A stretch of 64,000 nucleotides of DNA, taken from assembly GCF_002884445.1 (NCBI RefSeq), contig NZ_KZ614144.1, positions 5,568,712 to 5,632,711 on the forward strand, in the 5' to 3' direction. Under the pieces are notes generated by a model. That model was given only the letters and a program-made list of their open reading frames with translations. It was not told where the DNA came from and made no database searches. Both the position numbers and the translations under genes were made by a program. Positions within the stretch are counted from its first letter, which is position 1. Each line of letters opens with the position of its first letter. Positions 53,292 to 62,169 of this stretch are shown piece after piece. The DNA comes from Paenibacillus castaneae. Its GTDB lineage: Bacteria > Bacillota > Bacilli > Paenibacillales > Paenibacillaceae.

Positions 53292-54434
53292 CTATGAATA
53301 TGGTTTTAGCCGAGTGGCTCGAACGAGCACCTGCGCCAAGCGAGGCGCAAGCCGCGCCGCGCTTGGCAGCAGGCCGGACACTAGAGGCTGGTCGAATAGC
53401 CGCTGCAGAAAGCCGCCCCATCTAAGCGGCCCTTGAAATTCCCTATGCAAAGAACGCGTATAAGATTGCTGCCAGTCTAAGCTAGAAAGGTTTCCCTGCA
53501 AGAAGCGATCCGCAAGCGGCGCGCATAAAGCTGCCGATCGCAGCGCCATCGACATGCCGTCACCGCATAGTGGGGGAATCATCGTGACCGCATCTCCAGT
53601 CAACGGTATCGTATCCCACGCCTGCAATTTGCGATGGAGCTGGACAGGCGCCACAGCTGCCTGTGTTCCTTCTACAGGTATTGCACCCCTTAGCTTCTCA
53701 TAAAGCCTCTTATTTCTCTTCATAGCTGCATCCAATATAGCTAGAGTCGATTTCCCCTTGTCGGTGAAAGCATCACGGTTCAGCAGGGCAGACACATTCA
53801 CTAATCCATCTTCTACCATACAAATCCCCATATATCCGCCCGGGAAGAAATAAAGCTCAATCATCCGTTCCATCCATACACCATGGAAATGGGATTTCAC
53901 CCCCAAGTATGACGGCTTCGCCAATCTCTCTTGTCGATGGCCCGGCAGACCTGAGCGCTGATTCGCCCCCCAAGCCGCTATCACCGTTCTGGCTTGCAGC
54001 GTACTGATTTCACCGCCCTGCTTGGTCTCGATGAGATACCCCCCAATTATGGGATGCACAGCAGTGACCGTTGTACCTGTTTGCAGTTGAACACCCGATT
54101 GCTGTGCGGCTCCATGAAGCGCTGAATCGAGCGAATAGCGACTGATCCCAAGCGCAGAGCTGGGCAGCGGCAGTTCCATAGCTGCTCCGTTTGCAAATAT
54201 TAATCTTATGCCATCAATAATGCTTGGATTCAGCACCTTCACCGTCTCCAATAATCCAAAAGCTTGCAGCGTGCTCTGCGACTCAGGCGATAGAAACTCA
54301 CCGCATACTTTATGTCTTGGAAATCTCTGCCGATCGAGCAGGGCGGTCTCCCAACCTTTATCGGCTAAAGCTTTAGCCAAGCTGCTGCCAGCCAGTCCTG
54401 CTCCAAGCACAGCTGCATCCACCATATGTGTCAT
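53292..54434 (-). CDS. FAD-dependent oxidoreductase (geranylgeranyl reductase / monooxygenase-like)
   Basis: A 380-residue flavoprotein. The N-terminal Rossmann motif is VLGAGLAGSSLAKALA, followed by PRHKVCGEFLSPES, the conserved CGE segment of the GGR and halogenase-like group. The FAD-binding GDAVTMIPPLCGDGMSMALR is near residue 280. It likely oxidises or hydroxylates the PKS product or its methylated form. The start ATG at 54434 lies one base after the methyltransferase stop, so translation is coupled. Confidence 0.87.
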   Translation of the reverse strand: MTHMVDAAVLGAGLAGSSLAKALADKGWETALLDRQRFPRHKVCGEFLSPESQSTLQAFGLLETVKVLNPSIIDGIRLIFANGAAMELPLPSSALGISRYSLDSALHGAAQQSGVQLQTGTTVTAVHPIIGGYLIETKQGGEISTLQARTVIAAWGANQRSGLPGHRQERLAKPSYLGVKSHFHGVWMERMIELYFFPGGYMGICMVEDGLVNVSALLNRDAFTDKGKSTLAILDAAMKRNKRLYEKLRGAIPVEGTQAAVAPVQLHRKLQAWDTIPLTGDAVTMIPPLCGDGMSMALRSAALCAPLADRFLQGNLSSLDWQQSYTRSLHREFQGPLRWGGFLQRLFDQPLVSGLLPSAARLAPRLAQVLVRATRLKPYS

Positions 54435-54435
54435 G

Positions 54436-55176
54436 CTATTCAACCCCGTCGATTGTTTTTGCGGCTGCCTTACTAATTACAACGGTGTATCGGAATAAAG
54501 GCCGCCAAGCAGCATGCATTTCACTATTTCGCTTTCCCAGCCTACTCCTAAGCTGCTCCCAGTCTTTTGCACGAAACCCTTTGGCGACAGACAGCGGGCC
54601 GTCATTGCGGATATATCGATTGGTGGAAATAAAGCGGGTCGCCACCCAAACCGCTGTCCATGGCAGCCAGTGGCGATGAATATCATTAATAACAGCACCC
54701 AGCCGCGATATTCTCAGCATGCTGTGCACAACGGCAGGAAGCTCCTCCGTTGCGAAATGATGCAAGAACTGCGTGCCTGTAACCATATCCGCACATCCAT
54801 CCTCCAGCTTGAATAGATCTCCCCGAATGACCTGTACGCGCGGCTCATTGCGGAAAAACAGTCTTGCCTCCTCACAAGCTTCCTCGGTCAAATCCACCAG
54901 CATAACACTCATTGCAATGCCTTGCTTGTCTGCCCATTGAAGCAGCCGTCTATTCACATCGCCTGAGCCTGCTCCCACATCCACAATCGACAAGCTCCGC
55001 GGCTTCCCCGACTCCATCCACAGCCTTTGCACGCCATATAAGGTTGGCTTCGCGGCTGCGAAAATCAGGTTTAGCAGCCGGAGCTTCCGCAAAGCTTCGC
55101 GAAGCTCCGTACCACCACTGGTCAAATCATCCATGAGTTCAGGAGCCTCTGCCCGTTTTTCCAGTCCTCTAGACAT
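54436..55176 (-). CDS. SAM-dependent methyltransferase
   Basis: A 246-residue class I methyltransferase. Motif I VVDVGAGSGDVNRRL (about residues 62-76) binds S-adenosylmethionine, and the downstream acidic VMLVDLTEEAC and VIRGDLFKLEDGCADMV are motifs II-III. It probably O- or C-methylates the polyketide from the upstream synthase. The start at 55176 overlaps the PKS stop by eight bases; the longer frame to 55233 lacks a ribosome site. Confidence 0.87.
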   Translation of the reverse strand: MSRGLEKRAEAPELMDDLTSGGTELREALRKLRLLNLIFAAAKPTLYGVQRLWMESGKPRSLSIVDVGAGSGDVNRRLLQWADKQGIAMSVMLVDLTEEACEEARLFFRNEPRVQVIRGDLFKLEDGCADMVTGTQFLHHFATEELPAVVHSMLRISRLGAVINDIHRHWLPWTAVWVATRFISTNRYIRNDGPLSVAKGFRAKDWEQLRSRLGKRNSEMHAAWRPLFRYTVVISKAAAKTIDGVE

Positions 55177-56317
55177 AAACTTCATCTGATTGCTGCTCTT
55201 GTTTCGAAACGGCGGGAATATAAGCAAACTCAATCAGTTCGGCGGTAAGGCCTGGTCCGAATGCCAACGCGATGCCCTCGGCGCTCTCCGATCCGCTTTC
55301 TCTAAGTCTGGTTCGCATGCGATTTAATACAAAAAGAATGGTAGCCGAAGACATATTGCCATAATCGCGGAGTATGCCAAGGCTTGGCGCCGTTTGTTCA
55401 TCAGTAAGCTGGAATTTATGCTGCAGCGTATCAATGATGCCCTTGCCGCCAGGGTGGATAGCCCATAAATCGGGTATACGCTTCCCGCACAGCCGTTCCA
55501 CCTCATCTGGGATTGTCGCTCCAATCAGCTTAGGAATGTCAGGAGACAAATAAAGGTCGAAGCCATGATTGCCGACTTCCCACACCATAGCATCGGCACA
55601 ATCCGGCAAGAGAACAGAATGATCCCCCCCGAGCTGGAATATGTCCTTGTGCTGAGAACCAGCGGAGCCAACAACGCAGGCCGATGCTCCGTCACCAAAG
55701 AAAGAAGCAGCGAACAGCGCTTCCCGATCGCCCGAGGGCTGAATATGCAAGGTGCATAGCTCCACACAAACAATCAACACATTTGCGGAATTATTAGCGG
55801 ATACGATTTGCCGGGCAAAACCTACCGCCTTTAAACCAGCTGCACAACCAAGAAATTGAAGCGGAATCCGAGTTACTCTTGGGGACAATTCTAATGCCTT
55901 TACCAAAGCTGCATCTATTCCGGGAAGAAACTGCCCGGTGCAGCTAACCGTTATGAGATGCGTGATGTCTGAGGCATTCACTTCTGAATCAGCTAAAGCT
56001 TGTCTTGCCGCAAGCAATGACAAAGGAATGGATTCTTTCTTATATAAGCCCATTCTCTCCGCTGTCGAGGGAGCATCAAGGTCTGAGGCCTTCGGCAAAT
56101 AGCGGCAATCTGCTGCCTCTGCCAGCAGATTCGGCTCGCAGGTATAACGAGTTTCAACCCCGCATTGCTTAAAAATCCTCCTCGCCCAGCGCGCCGAATC
56201 TGGTTTATCGCTTAATCCGTCTACTAATCTTCGTGCTGTATCCGCTTGATTTATTCGGTTATTAGGCACCGCCGTGCCTATTCCTAATATCGCAACACAC
56301 GCATTCATAGGATTCAT
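55169..56317 (-). CDS. Type III polyketide synthase
   Basis: A 382-residue chalcone-synthase-like enzyme. The catalytic triad is complete: Cys in LITVSCTGQFLPGID, His in WAIHPGGKGII and Asn in YGNMSSATILF. It condenses an acyl-CoA starter with malonyl-CoA to alkylpyrones or alkylresorcinols. The start at 56317 follows GGAGG with seven bases; the frame to 56341 covers that site. First gene of a four-gene cluster with the methyltransferase, flavoprotein and MMPL exporter. Confidence 0.92.
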   Translation of the reverse strand: MNPMNACVAILGIGTAVPNNRINQADTARRLVDGLSDKPDSARWARRIFKQCGVETRYTCEPNLLAEAADCRYLPKASDLDAPSTAERMGLYKKESIPLSLLAARQALADSEVNASDITHLITVSCTGQFLPGIDAALVKALELSPRVTRIPLQFLGCAAGLKAVGFARQIVSANNSANVLIVCVELCTLHIQPSGDREALFAASFFGDGASACVVGSAGSQHKDIFQLGGDHSVLLPDCADAMVWEVGNHGFDLYLSPDIPKLIGATIPDEVERLCGKRIPDLWAIHPGGKGIIDTLQHKFQLTDEQTAPSLGILRDYGNMSSATILFVLNRMRTRLRESGSESAEGIALAFGPGLTAELIEFAYIPAVSKQEQQSDEVYV

Positions 56318-56544
56318 ATTTAGACCTCCATCCTCTCTCACTAATCGGACAAGTTTATGACTATAAACATATATACTCCCCTGTTCCTTCCATTATGACG
56401 AATTTATCCTATCGGACTGTTCCTATAAACGAAGTATTACAGTCTGTCCATTCATTTGTAATAAACTTGAAATCTAATTTTCATCTCGTTTTAATGTAAA
56501 CCGCCTATAATGAAAACAACCCCCTTTTGTAATATATATAATGA

Positions 56545-56573
56545 AGACCCACAGCACCGAATGCTGTGGGTCT
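56545..56573. terminator. Perfect 12-bp hairpin
   Basis: AGACCCACAGCA and TGCTGTGGGTCT around a 5-base loop. The T-run (CTTTTT) is on the plus-strand side; on the minus strand the tail is less T-rich. It lies 11 bases after the metallophosphoesterase stop. Confidence 0.7.
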
Positions 56574-56584
56574 CTTTTTGCGTT

Positions 56585-57451
56585 CTATTCATTTGCATGC
56601 ATGAGCTCTACGAGTACGACCTCTGGTCGGTTAAACAGCCGCTGTGGAATGATGCTGTTACCGAGTCCACGGCTAACGATCAAAGTCGACTGGCCATCTA
56701 CAAATTTGCCTGCATCGTATTTGGGCAAGAAGCCTTGGCCTGGCGCAACAAGCCCGCCAACAAAAGGCAGCCTAACCTGTCCCCCATGCGCATGGCCTGA
56801 GAATGTAATATCTATGCCTTTCTGCATATACACTGCAAATAACTCTGGGCGATGCGATAGCAGAACCGTATAAGCATCCGCACCGGCCGTTTCTTGCATC
56901 GCTGTATCGATAAACCCGCTTATCTTATCAACATCTCCATCAGCCTCTGTATTGAAGGTGGGATCATCAACGCCTGCTAATCGAATCTCGCCCTGCCCAA
57001 GCTTGATCATCTCACTCTTATTGCGCATGACATGAATACCGAGAGAATTCAGCCCTTTCTCCAGCTCCATATATTTACCTGAGCTGCGTTCATGGTTCCC
57101 TGTTACATAATAGACGGGAGCAAGCTTCGCTATTTCCCTCATTAGAGTAAGGCTAACCTCTGCATCGTATCTCCTGCTGTCTACCAAGTCACCCGTCACG
57201 ACTATAATATCTGGCCTTAGCTTCTTCACCTTGCTGACAAGCCTCTCTTGGTTACGGCCAAATAATTTGCTGTGCAGATCTGTTAGCTGCACGATTCTAT
57301 AGCCATCAAAGGCCTCTGGAAGCTTAGACGAGCTTGCCTGAAATCTAGTAATGCTAATCGCATTATTCTCATAATAAAGAAATGCGACGAGGACAATGAT
57401 TAGCATAGGAATGATATAAAACAATCGTTTCTTCGTTACACGCATACCCAT
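56585..57451 (-). CDS. Membrane-anchored metallophosphoesterase
   Basis: A 288-residue calcineurin-like phosphoesterase with one N-terminal transmembrane segment (about 8-26). The two-metal site is clear: QLTDLHS (about 54), VVTGDLVDS (about 83), GNHER (about 118), SHRPE and GHAHGGQ (about 222). Relatives such as YkuE and YkoQ hydrolyse UDP-diacylglucosamine-like lipids or other phosphodiesters. The catalytic domain probably faces outward. Substrate unknown. ATG four bases after AGGAGT. Confidence 0.88.
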   Translation of the reverse strand: MGMRVTKKRLFYIIPMLIIVLVAFLYYENNAISITRFQASSSKLPEAFDGYRIVQLTDLHSKLFGRNQERLVSKVKKLRPDIIVVTGDLVDSRRYDAEVSLTLMREIAKLAPVYYVTGNHERSSGKYMELEKGLNSLGIHVMRNKSEMIKLGQGEIRLAGVDDPTFNTEADGDVDKISGFIDTAMQETAGADAYTVLLSHRPELFAVYMQKGIDITFSGHAHGGQVRLPFVGGLVAPGQGFLPKYDAGKFVDGQSTLIVSRGLGNSIIPQRLFNRPEVVLVELMHANE

Positions 57452-57476
57452 TTTACTCCTAACTCCTCAAGCTTCT

Positions 57477-58415
57477 CTAATGCAATAAACCTTTAATGGC
57501 ACTAATGACTGCTTCAGGCTTATGAATTTGAATAGAATGCCAACTGTCTTTGACTATAATATGCTTCGTATTATTGGTCAAATTGCTCAGTTTCCGTTGA
57601 TCTCGCTGCCAGGCCGCATCCTGCTCTCCTGCACTCAGTACAATAACAGGCAGGTCTCTCCTCAATGGCTCCGCATTCTTTAACTGCAGCGCGCTTTCCT
57701 CTGTGCACAACAGCTCTGAATATGCAGCCTTATAAGCATTAACTCGATAGCCAAGTGTACGAACAGACTTGTTCCATGGCTCTGGGAGTCGCTTGGAGCC
57801 AATATGTTTTTTGAGTAGTCGCGGCAAGCCAAGCGGCGAAAGCATATAGCCAAGCTTCAACTGATTGTGGTAAGCAAGCCGCTGCTTATTACGTTCAATT
57901 GTTGTTTGTTCCGGCAAATATCTGCTTTCATGCGTGGAATCCACGAGCACTAATCCCGAAACTTCCCCAGGATAGCGAGAAGCAAACAACCTCATGATCA
58001 TCCCCCCGTAGGAATGTCCGACGAGTACATAAGGCGGCGCTGCACCAATTGTGCTCAGCAGCTTTCGAAGGTTATCCACATAGTCACCGCAGGTTGGCCG
58101 CTCCATCCCCTGCGTACTCCACCCGAAGCCTGCGCGGTCGTAGGCGATAACCGTCGCATCCTCCGACAGGCTTGGAATAACAAGCGACCAATCCAATGAG
58201 CAGCCGCCCATACCTGATTCTAATATAATAGTAGGCGATCCCTGCCCCGTCACTGAAACATGCAGCTTGCGAAGGCCAATATGAGCAAGCCAGCCTGTTG
58301 GTTTGTTATGCGTCTCTTCCATGCTGCTTATAAGCATCTGACCGAGTGACAAAGGAAATGCGACAAGTGACGCGGTCATTCGAAGACTGCGCTCTAGAAG
58401 CGGGATTTTCAACAT
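57477..58415 (-). CDS. Alpha/beta hydrolase
   Basis: A 312-residue hydrolase. Nucleophile elbow VGHSYGGMI (Ser about 134), oxyanion-side ESGMGG, acidic residue after LVLVDSTHE and C-terminal His in KDSWHSIQIHKPE. The first 35 residues include a hydrophobic stretch that may associate with the membrane. Start at 58415 follows GGGGAGGAG. It is 14 bases after the DUF4173 gene, so cotranscribed with it. Confidence 0.88.
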   Translation of the reverse strand: MLKIPLLERSLRMTASLVAFPLSLGQMLISSMEETHNKPTGWLAHIGLRKLHVSVTGQGSPTIILESGMGGCSLDWSLVIPSLSEDATVIAYDRAGFGWSTQGMERPTCGDYVDNLRKLLSTIGAAPPYVLVGHSYGGMIMRLFASRYPGEVSGLVLVDSTHESRYLPEQTTIERNKQRLAYHNQLKLGYMLSPLGLPRLLKKHIGSKRLPEPWNKSVRTLGYRVNAYKAAYSELLCTEESALQLKNAEPLRRDLPVIVLSAGEQDAAWQRDQRKLSNLTNNTKHIIVKDSWHSIQIHKPEAVISAIKGLLH

Positions 58416-58429
58416 AAGGCTCCTCCCCT

Positions 58430-59929
58430 TTACCTCACTCTTTGCTTCGATAAATTCCATGATTGCCATTTGTAATCCGCGCGAGCTTCCTTCTCCAATC
58501 TGCTAATGACCTTATTCAAGCCATCTAGATTTGGATGGCGAGCCTGAAGCTTTAAGAGAGCTGGTGCCGCGTCGGTGGATAGCGTGCCCATATAAGCCAC
58601 GTCTATTTTCCCCGTTCGCTCGAAGCGATTACTATTATAAGAGGCAATACGGGCATCTACATTCATATAATTCATCACTACAAAAGCAATAATGGTCACA
58701 CATATATATGCTTTCCCCATTGAAAATTGTTCTTTCCAAATTCGAAGCATCGCAATAACGAGCAGCACGCCCAGAAACAACATAAACCCATGAACGAGAA
58801 GCCTTGTTTGTGTAAAGCCATATGCCTCTTCATATAACGAAAGGCGGCAGTAAGCAGACACTAGCATCACAATGGTACAGCCTATCAGCACCGTTAGCGA
58901 CAGCTTGCGAATGGATTCTGCCAGCTTGCTCGAACGCCGGATCAAATGAAGTCCGCACATAAGCAAGCCGATGTTGATCAGTGAGACCATAATTAATTCC
59001 GCAAACCCTCTGCGCGCATATTCGGCATACGCTGCACCCTCTGGCAGCAGACCATTTGCCGCTCCGAATAAATAGGAAAATTGAATGACGACGAACAACA
59101 CATAGACGATATTGATGCTGATGAGCAGTGTTCCAGCTGTTATAGGATCAAACTCAATCCTTTCGTTTCGCGGTGGTACGTTTGCTTGCCCAGCCAGAGA
59201 TGCGTTGAAGCTATCTGTCGACTTGTGAAACAGCAGGCCCCATATGTAGCAAAATGTATACATAGCGAAAAAAGCAGCTACTATGGCTCGGAATATGCCA
59301 TCTCCCAAGGAAAATCGTCCTAGCAAATGCGGTATTTCAATCATCCATGAAAAAAATATCTCATCCGCTGACGCCAAGAGGGATAAGACAACAATAAGGA
59401 TTGGAGCCGCGATAACAAGCCCTAGCAGAACCTTGTTAAGCGTGCTTCTTGTGGCGTCCCCTCTTTTCGTTTCCTTCAGCCGACGATTAAAGACGCTAAA
59501 CGGCACTGCAATAAACGCAAAGGGCTTTATTAGGCTTAGAAACATCATTTCTGTATAAAACGCACCTCTATACCATGGCTTCACGCTGCTGCGTGTCAAA
59601 AGCGCTGTTTGTGCCACAATGAGAGCAAATATCGCAAAAACATTCAATACGCGGAACAAGCTGTTTGCATACAAGGCATACGTTAAAGTAAGCATAAAAA
59701 TCGGAATGAACAACAGCCAGCCTGAGCTTACTCGTCCCTGCCATTTCTCAAATCCGCCCATTCTCCCCTGGATGGAATAGAAAAACAGCCCGTAAAATCC
59801 GAGAACAAACAATAAGGCGGATATACCCGCATCTGCCCCAACAAACAAATACTGACTCATTACACCGAACAAAAGGGCCAGAACGAGCATTCTTTCGTAC
59901 CTTTTCTGCCATGGTGCCGGATCTCTCAC
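58430..59929 (-). CDS. DUF4173 (DUF4153-like) membrane protein
   Basis: A 499-residue integral membrane protein with about 12 transmembrane helices and a soluble C-terminal tail (about 440-499). It matches the DUF4173 family, often found in Bacillales and clostridia, of unknown function. The GTG at 59929 is preferred, eight bases after GGAG, over the GTG at 59938 that overlaps the site. It is first in a unit with the hydrolase gene and divergent from the SgrR-like gene. Confidence 0.84.
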   Translation of the reverse strand: MRDPAPWQKRYERMLVLALLFGVMSQYLFVGADAGISALLFVLGFYGLFFYSIQGRMGGFEKWQGRVSSGWLLFIPIFMLTLTYALYANSLFRVLNVFAIFALIVAQTALLTRSSVKPWYRGAFYTEMMFLSLIKPFAFIAVPFSVFNRRLKETKRGDATRSTLNKVLLGLVIAAPILIVVLSLLASADEIFFSWMIEIPHLLGRFSLGDGIFRAIVAAFFAMYTFCYIWGLLFHKSTDSFNASLAGQANVPPRNERIEFDPITAGTLLISINIVYVLFVVIQFSYLFGAANGLLPEGAAYAEYARRGFAELIMVSLINIGLLMCGLHLIRRSSKLAESIRKLSLTVLIGCTIVMLVSAYCRLSLYEEAYGFTQTRLLVHGFMLFLGVLLVIAMLRIWKEQFSMGKAYICVTIIAFVVMNYMNVDARIASYNSNRFERTGKIDVAYMGTLSTDAAPALLKLQARHPNLDGLNKVISRLEKEARADYKWQSWNLSKQRVR

Positions 59930-60053
59930 TTCACTCACTCCATCTTCATACTCGATTTGTTAATTTCCTCCTTTTATTGTAACCTATAAAACAAGAACAA
60001 AAAGTGTAAGTTATAATTGGAAAATTTCACATTTTCATTCAGGGGTGTTTTGC

Positions 60054-61844
60054 ATGAAAATTAGACGTCATTATTTAGCGATTAGACGCGCATTTGCTAG
60101 TATAAACGAGCATACTCCTTTCGAGGTTACCACTCAGGAGCTTGCCGATTTGCTTGAATGCACACATCGAAATATGGTAATTCTCTTAAAGCGGATGCAG
60201 CAGGAAGAATGGTTGGCCTGGGAACCAAAAAGAGGACGCGGCAATCGCTCCAGCCTCTCTTTCCTTGTCAGCAAGGAGCAGATTGCACTGCTGGAAGCAC
60301 AGGAAATGGTGCAAAAGCAGGATTTGCGCTCAGCGCTTGAGCTGCTTGGCGGAATCGATGAATCGACGAAGCTGAAGGATCAATTTCAAGAATGGCTTTC
60401 CGGTCAGTTCGGCTTCCATTCCGAGGTGCAAGGTAAACGGCGAACTGATATTCTTCGCTTCCCGCTGCCGCAAACGATCTACTCCTTAGATCCTGCAGCC
60501 ATTCATTTCACCGGCGAATCCCATTTGGTCAACCAGCTGTTTGACGGGCTTGTCCGCATCGATCCGAAGGGCGAGCAAATACTGCCACAGCTGGCCCATG
60601 CTTGGGAAGTCGATGAGACAAGGAAACGCTGGAACTTCTATTTGCGAAAAGGAGTGCTCTTTCATCACGGGCGGGAGCTGGATTCCTCCGATGTGAAGTT
60701 TTCGCTTGAACGCCTTAGGCTGCTTGCACCGCAAGGGCTGTATAGCTGGGCATATACCGACATCCTTTCAATGGATACACCTGATGATACGACCATCAGA
60801 ATTGAGCTGGCCGAGCCTAACGAAGCCTTTCTGGCCTTCCTGACGACTAATCGGGCTTCCATCATTCCTCAGGATGTTTGTGAAGCTGCAGGCGATCGGT
60901 TTGCTGTGCAGCCTGTGGGCACAGGACCGTTCCGACTGATCGGCCAAGAACAGGGAGTTTGGATATTAGAGGCTTTTGCGTCTTATTTTCAAGGAAGAGC
61001 GTTTCTTGATCGGGTTGAGGTATGGACCGTAACCGAGGGTTCGGAGCGCGAGGGCAGCACGGAGCTGCAACCCTTCCAAATTATGCACAATGCGCGATTA
61101 ACGGACATGGCAGCAGATCGGTGGCAGCAGGTACGCCAGTCAGGGATGACTTGTAAATTTATAACCGTTAACGAGCAGAAGGATGGCTTGCTTGCGAATC
61201 CAGCCATTCGTGCGGCAATCGATCACGCCATTGAACGAAGGGAGCTTTTGCAGCTATTGTCGGGGGATGTGATTGAGGCCGTTGACAGCTTCTGGCCGGA
61301 GGAAGAGGAAAAGGTGCGCCCAAACAAGGCTTCCAGCCAGAATTTTTCCGACATCAAGAATGAGCTGGCAGCCTCAGGCTATCGCGGTGAAACCCTTGTT
61401 CTCGCTACAATTCCGCAGTATGAGGCCGATGCCGAAATGATTCAGCAGGTATGCGCCTTATCCGGCATTCCACTTGAAATCAATCTCATTCCAGCTGAGG
61501 CGTTCAAAGGCACAGACCGTATGTCCGCTGATCTGCTTCTCTTCGCCATCATGCTGGATGAGCATCGCGAGCTTCGCCTCATTGACCTGTATAAGAGCAT
61601 GCAGCAGCACGCGCTGCCGGAAATCCATCATATGCTGGAGCGCAGCATTCGTCTTATTTTATCCGAGCCTGAGCCAAAGCTGCGCGCCGCTATTTTCAAA
61701 GAGATTGAAAATCAGCTCAAAGAAAGACACAGCCTGCTGTTCCTCTATCGCAAGCATTTGAAAACCGCTTTCCATCCTTCTGTCAGAGGAATATCGCTGG
61801 AATCATTAGGCTGGGTGAGATTCAAAGATATTTGGTTCACATAG
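60054..61844 (+). CDS. SgrR-like transcriptional regulator with solute-binding domain
   Basis: A 596-residue protein. The N-terminal winged-helix DNA-binding part (SgrR_N, about 1-90) has ELADLLECTHRNMVILLKRMQ. From about residue 125 it is an ABC-type oligopeptide solute-binding domain (SBP_bac_5) with DGLVRIDPKGEQILPQLAHA and VKFSLERL. No signal peptide, so it works in the cytoplasm. In SgrR the binding domain senses a sugar-phosphate-related ligand. No sgrS or transporter gene is adjacent. Start ATG at 60054 behind AGGGGTG. Confidence 0.88.
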   Translation: MKIRRHYLAIRRAFASINEHTPFEVTTQELADLLECTHRNMVILLKRMQQEEWLAWEPKRGRGNRSSLSFLVSKEQIALLEAQEMVQKQDLRSALELLGGIDESTKLKDQFQEWLSGQFGFHSEVQGKRRTDILRFPLPQTIYSLDPAAIHFTGESHLVNQLFDGLVRIDPKGEQILPQLAHAWEVDETRKRWNFYLRKGVLFHHGRELDSSDVKFSLERLRLLAPQGLYSWAYTDILSMDTPDDTTIRIELAEPNEAFLAFLTTNRASIIPQDVCEAAGDRFAVQPVGTGPFRLIGQEQGVWILEAFASYFQGRAFLDRVEVWTVTEGSEREGSTELQPFQIMHNARLTDMAADRWQQVRQSGMTCKFITVNEQKDGLLANPAIRAAIDHAIERRELLQLLSGDVIEAVDSFWPEEEEKVRPNKASSQNFSDIKNELAASGYRGETLVLATIPQYEADAEMIQQVCALSGIPLEINLIPAEAFKGTDRMSADLLLFAIMLDEHRELRLIDLYKSMQQHALPEIHHMLERSIRLILSEPEPKLRAAIFKEIENQLKERHSLLFLYRKHLKTAFHPSVRGISLESLGWVRFKDIWFT

Positions 61845-61950
61845 CTGTATGCGAATGAGCCTTGATGGGCTTATGAAATAATATTCTCAGCTTGGATAAA
61901 ATAATTTCCAGTGGAAAAGCTACACCTTACACAAGAGGGAGTGAATACTG

Positions 61951-62106
61951 ATGCCAAATAATAAAATAGTAATAGAAACCGATGGTGATCCAAAAACAGC
62001 TTATGAAGATACAACCGTGCATGAACGAACAGGCTTCATCGTTGATGATGCGGAAGAGTCAGGTGCAGATAACAAGAAACAAATCAATGATAACGGCAAC
62101 AGATAA
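61951..62106 (+). CDS. Small acidic hydrophilic protein (51 aa)
   Basis: A 51-codon frame whose ATG lies ten bases after AGAGGGAG. It is rich in Asp, Glu and Asn (IVIETDGDPKTAYED, VDDAEESGAD) and has no hydrophobic segment. Downstream of the SgrR-like gene by 106 bases. The composition recalls small intrinsically disordered spore or stress proteins, but no family is recognised. Confidence 0.5.
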   Translation: MPNNKIVIETDGDPKTAYEDTTVHERTGFIVDDAEESGADNKKQINDNGNR

Positions 62107-62169
62107 ACAAATAGATCTATACATTAAGCTAGGCTGCCCGTCCAATGGTCGGCAGCCTTCTCCTGATGC

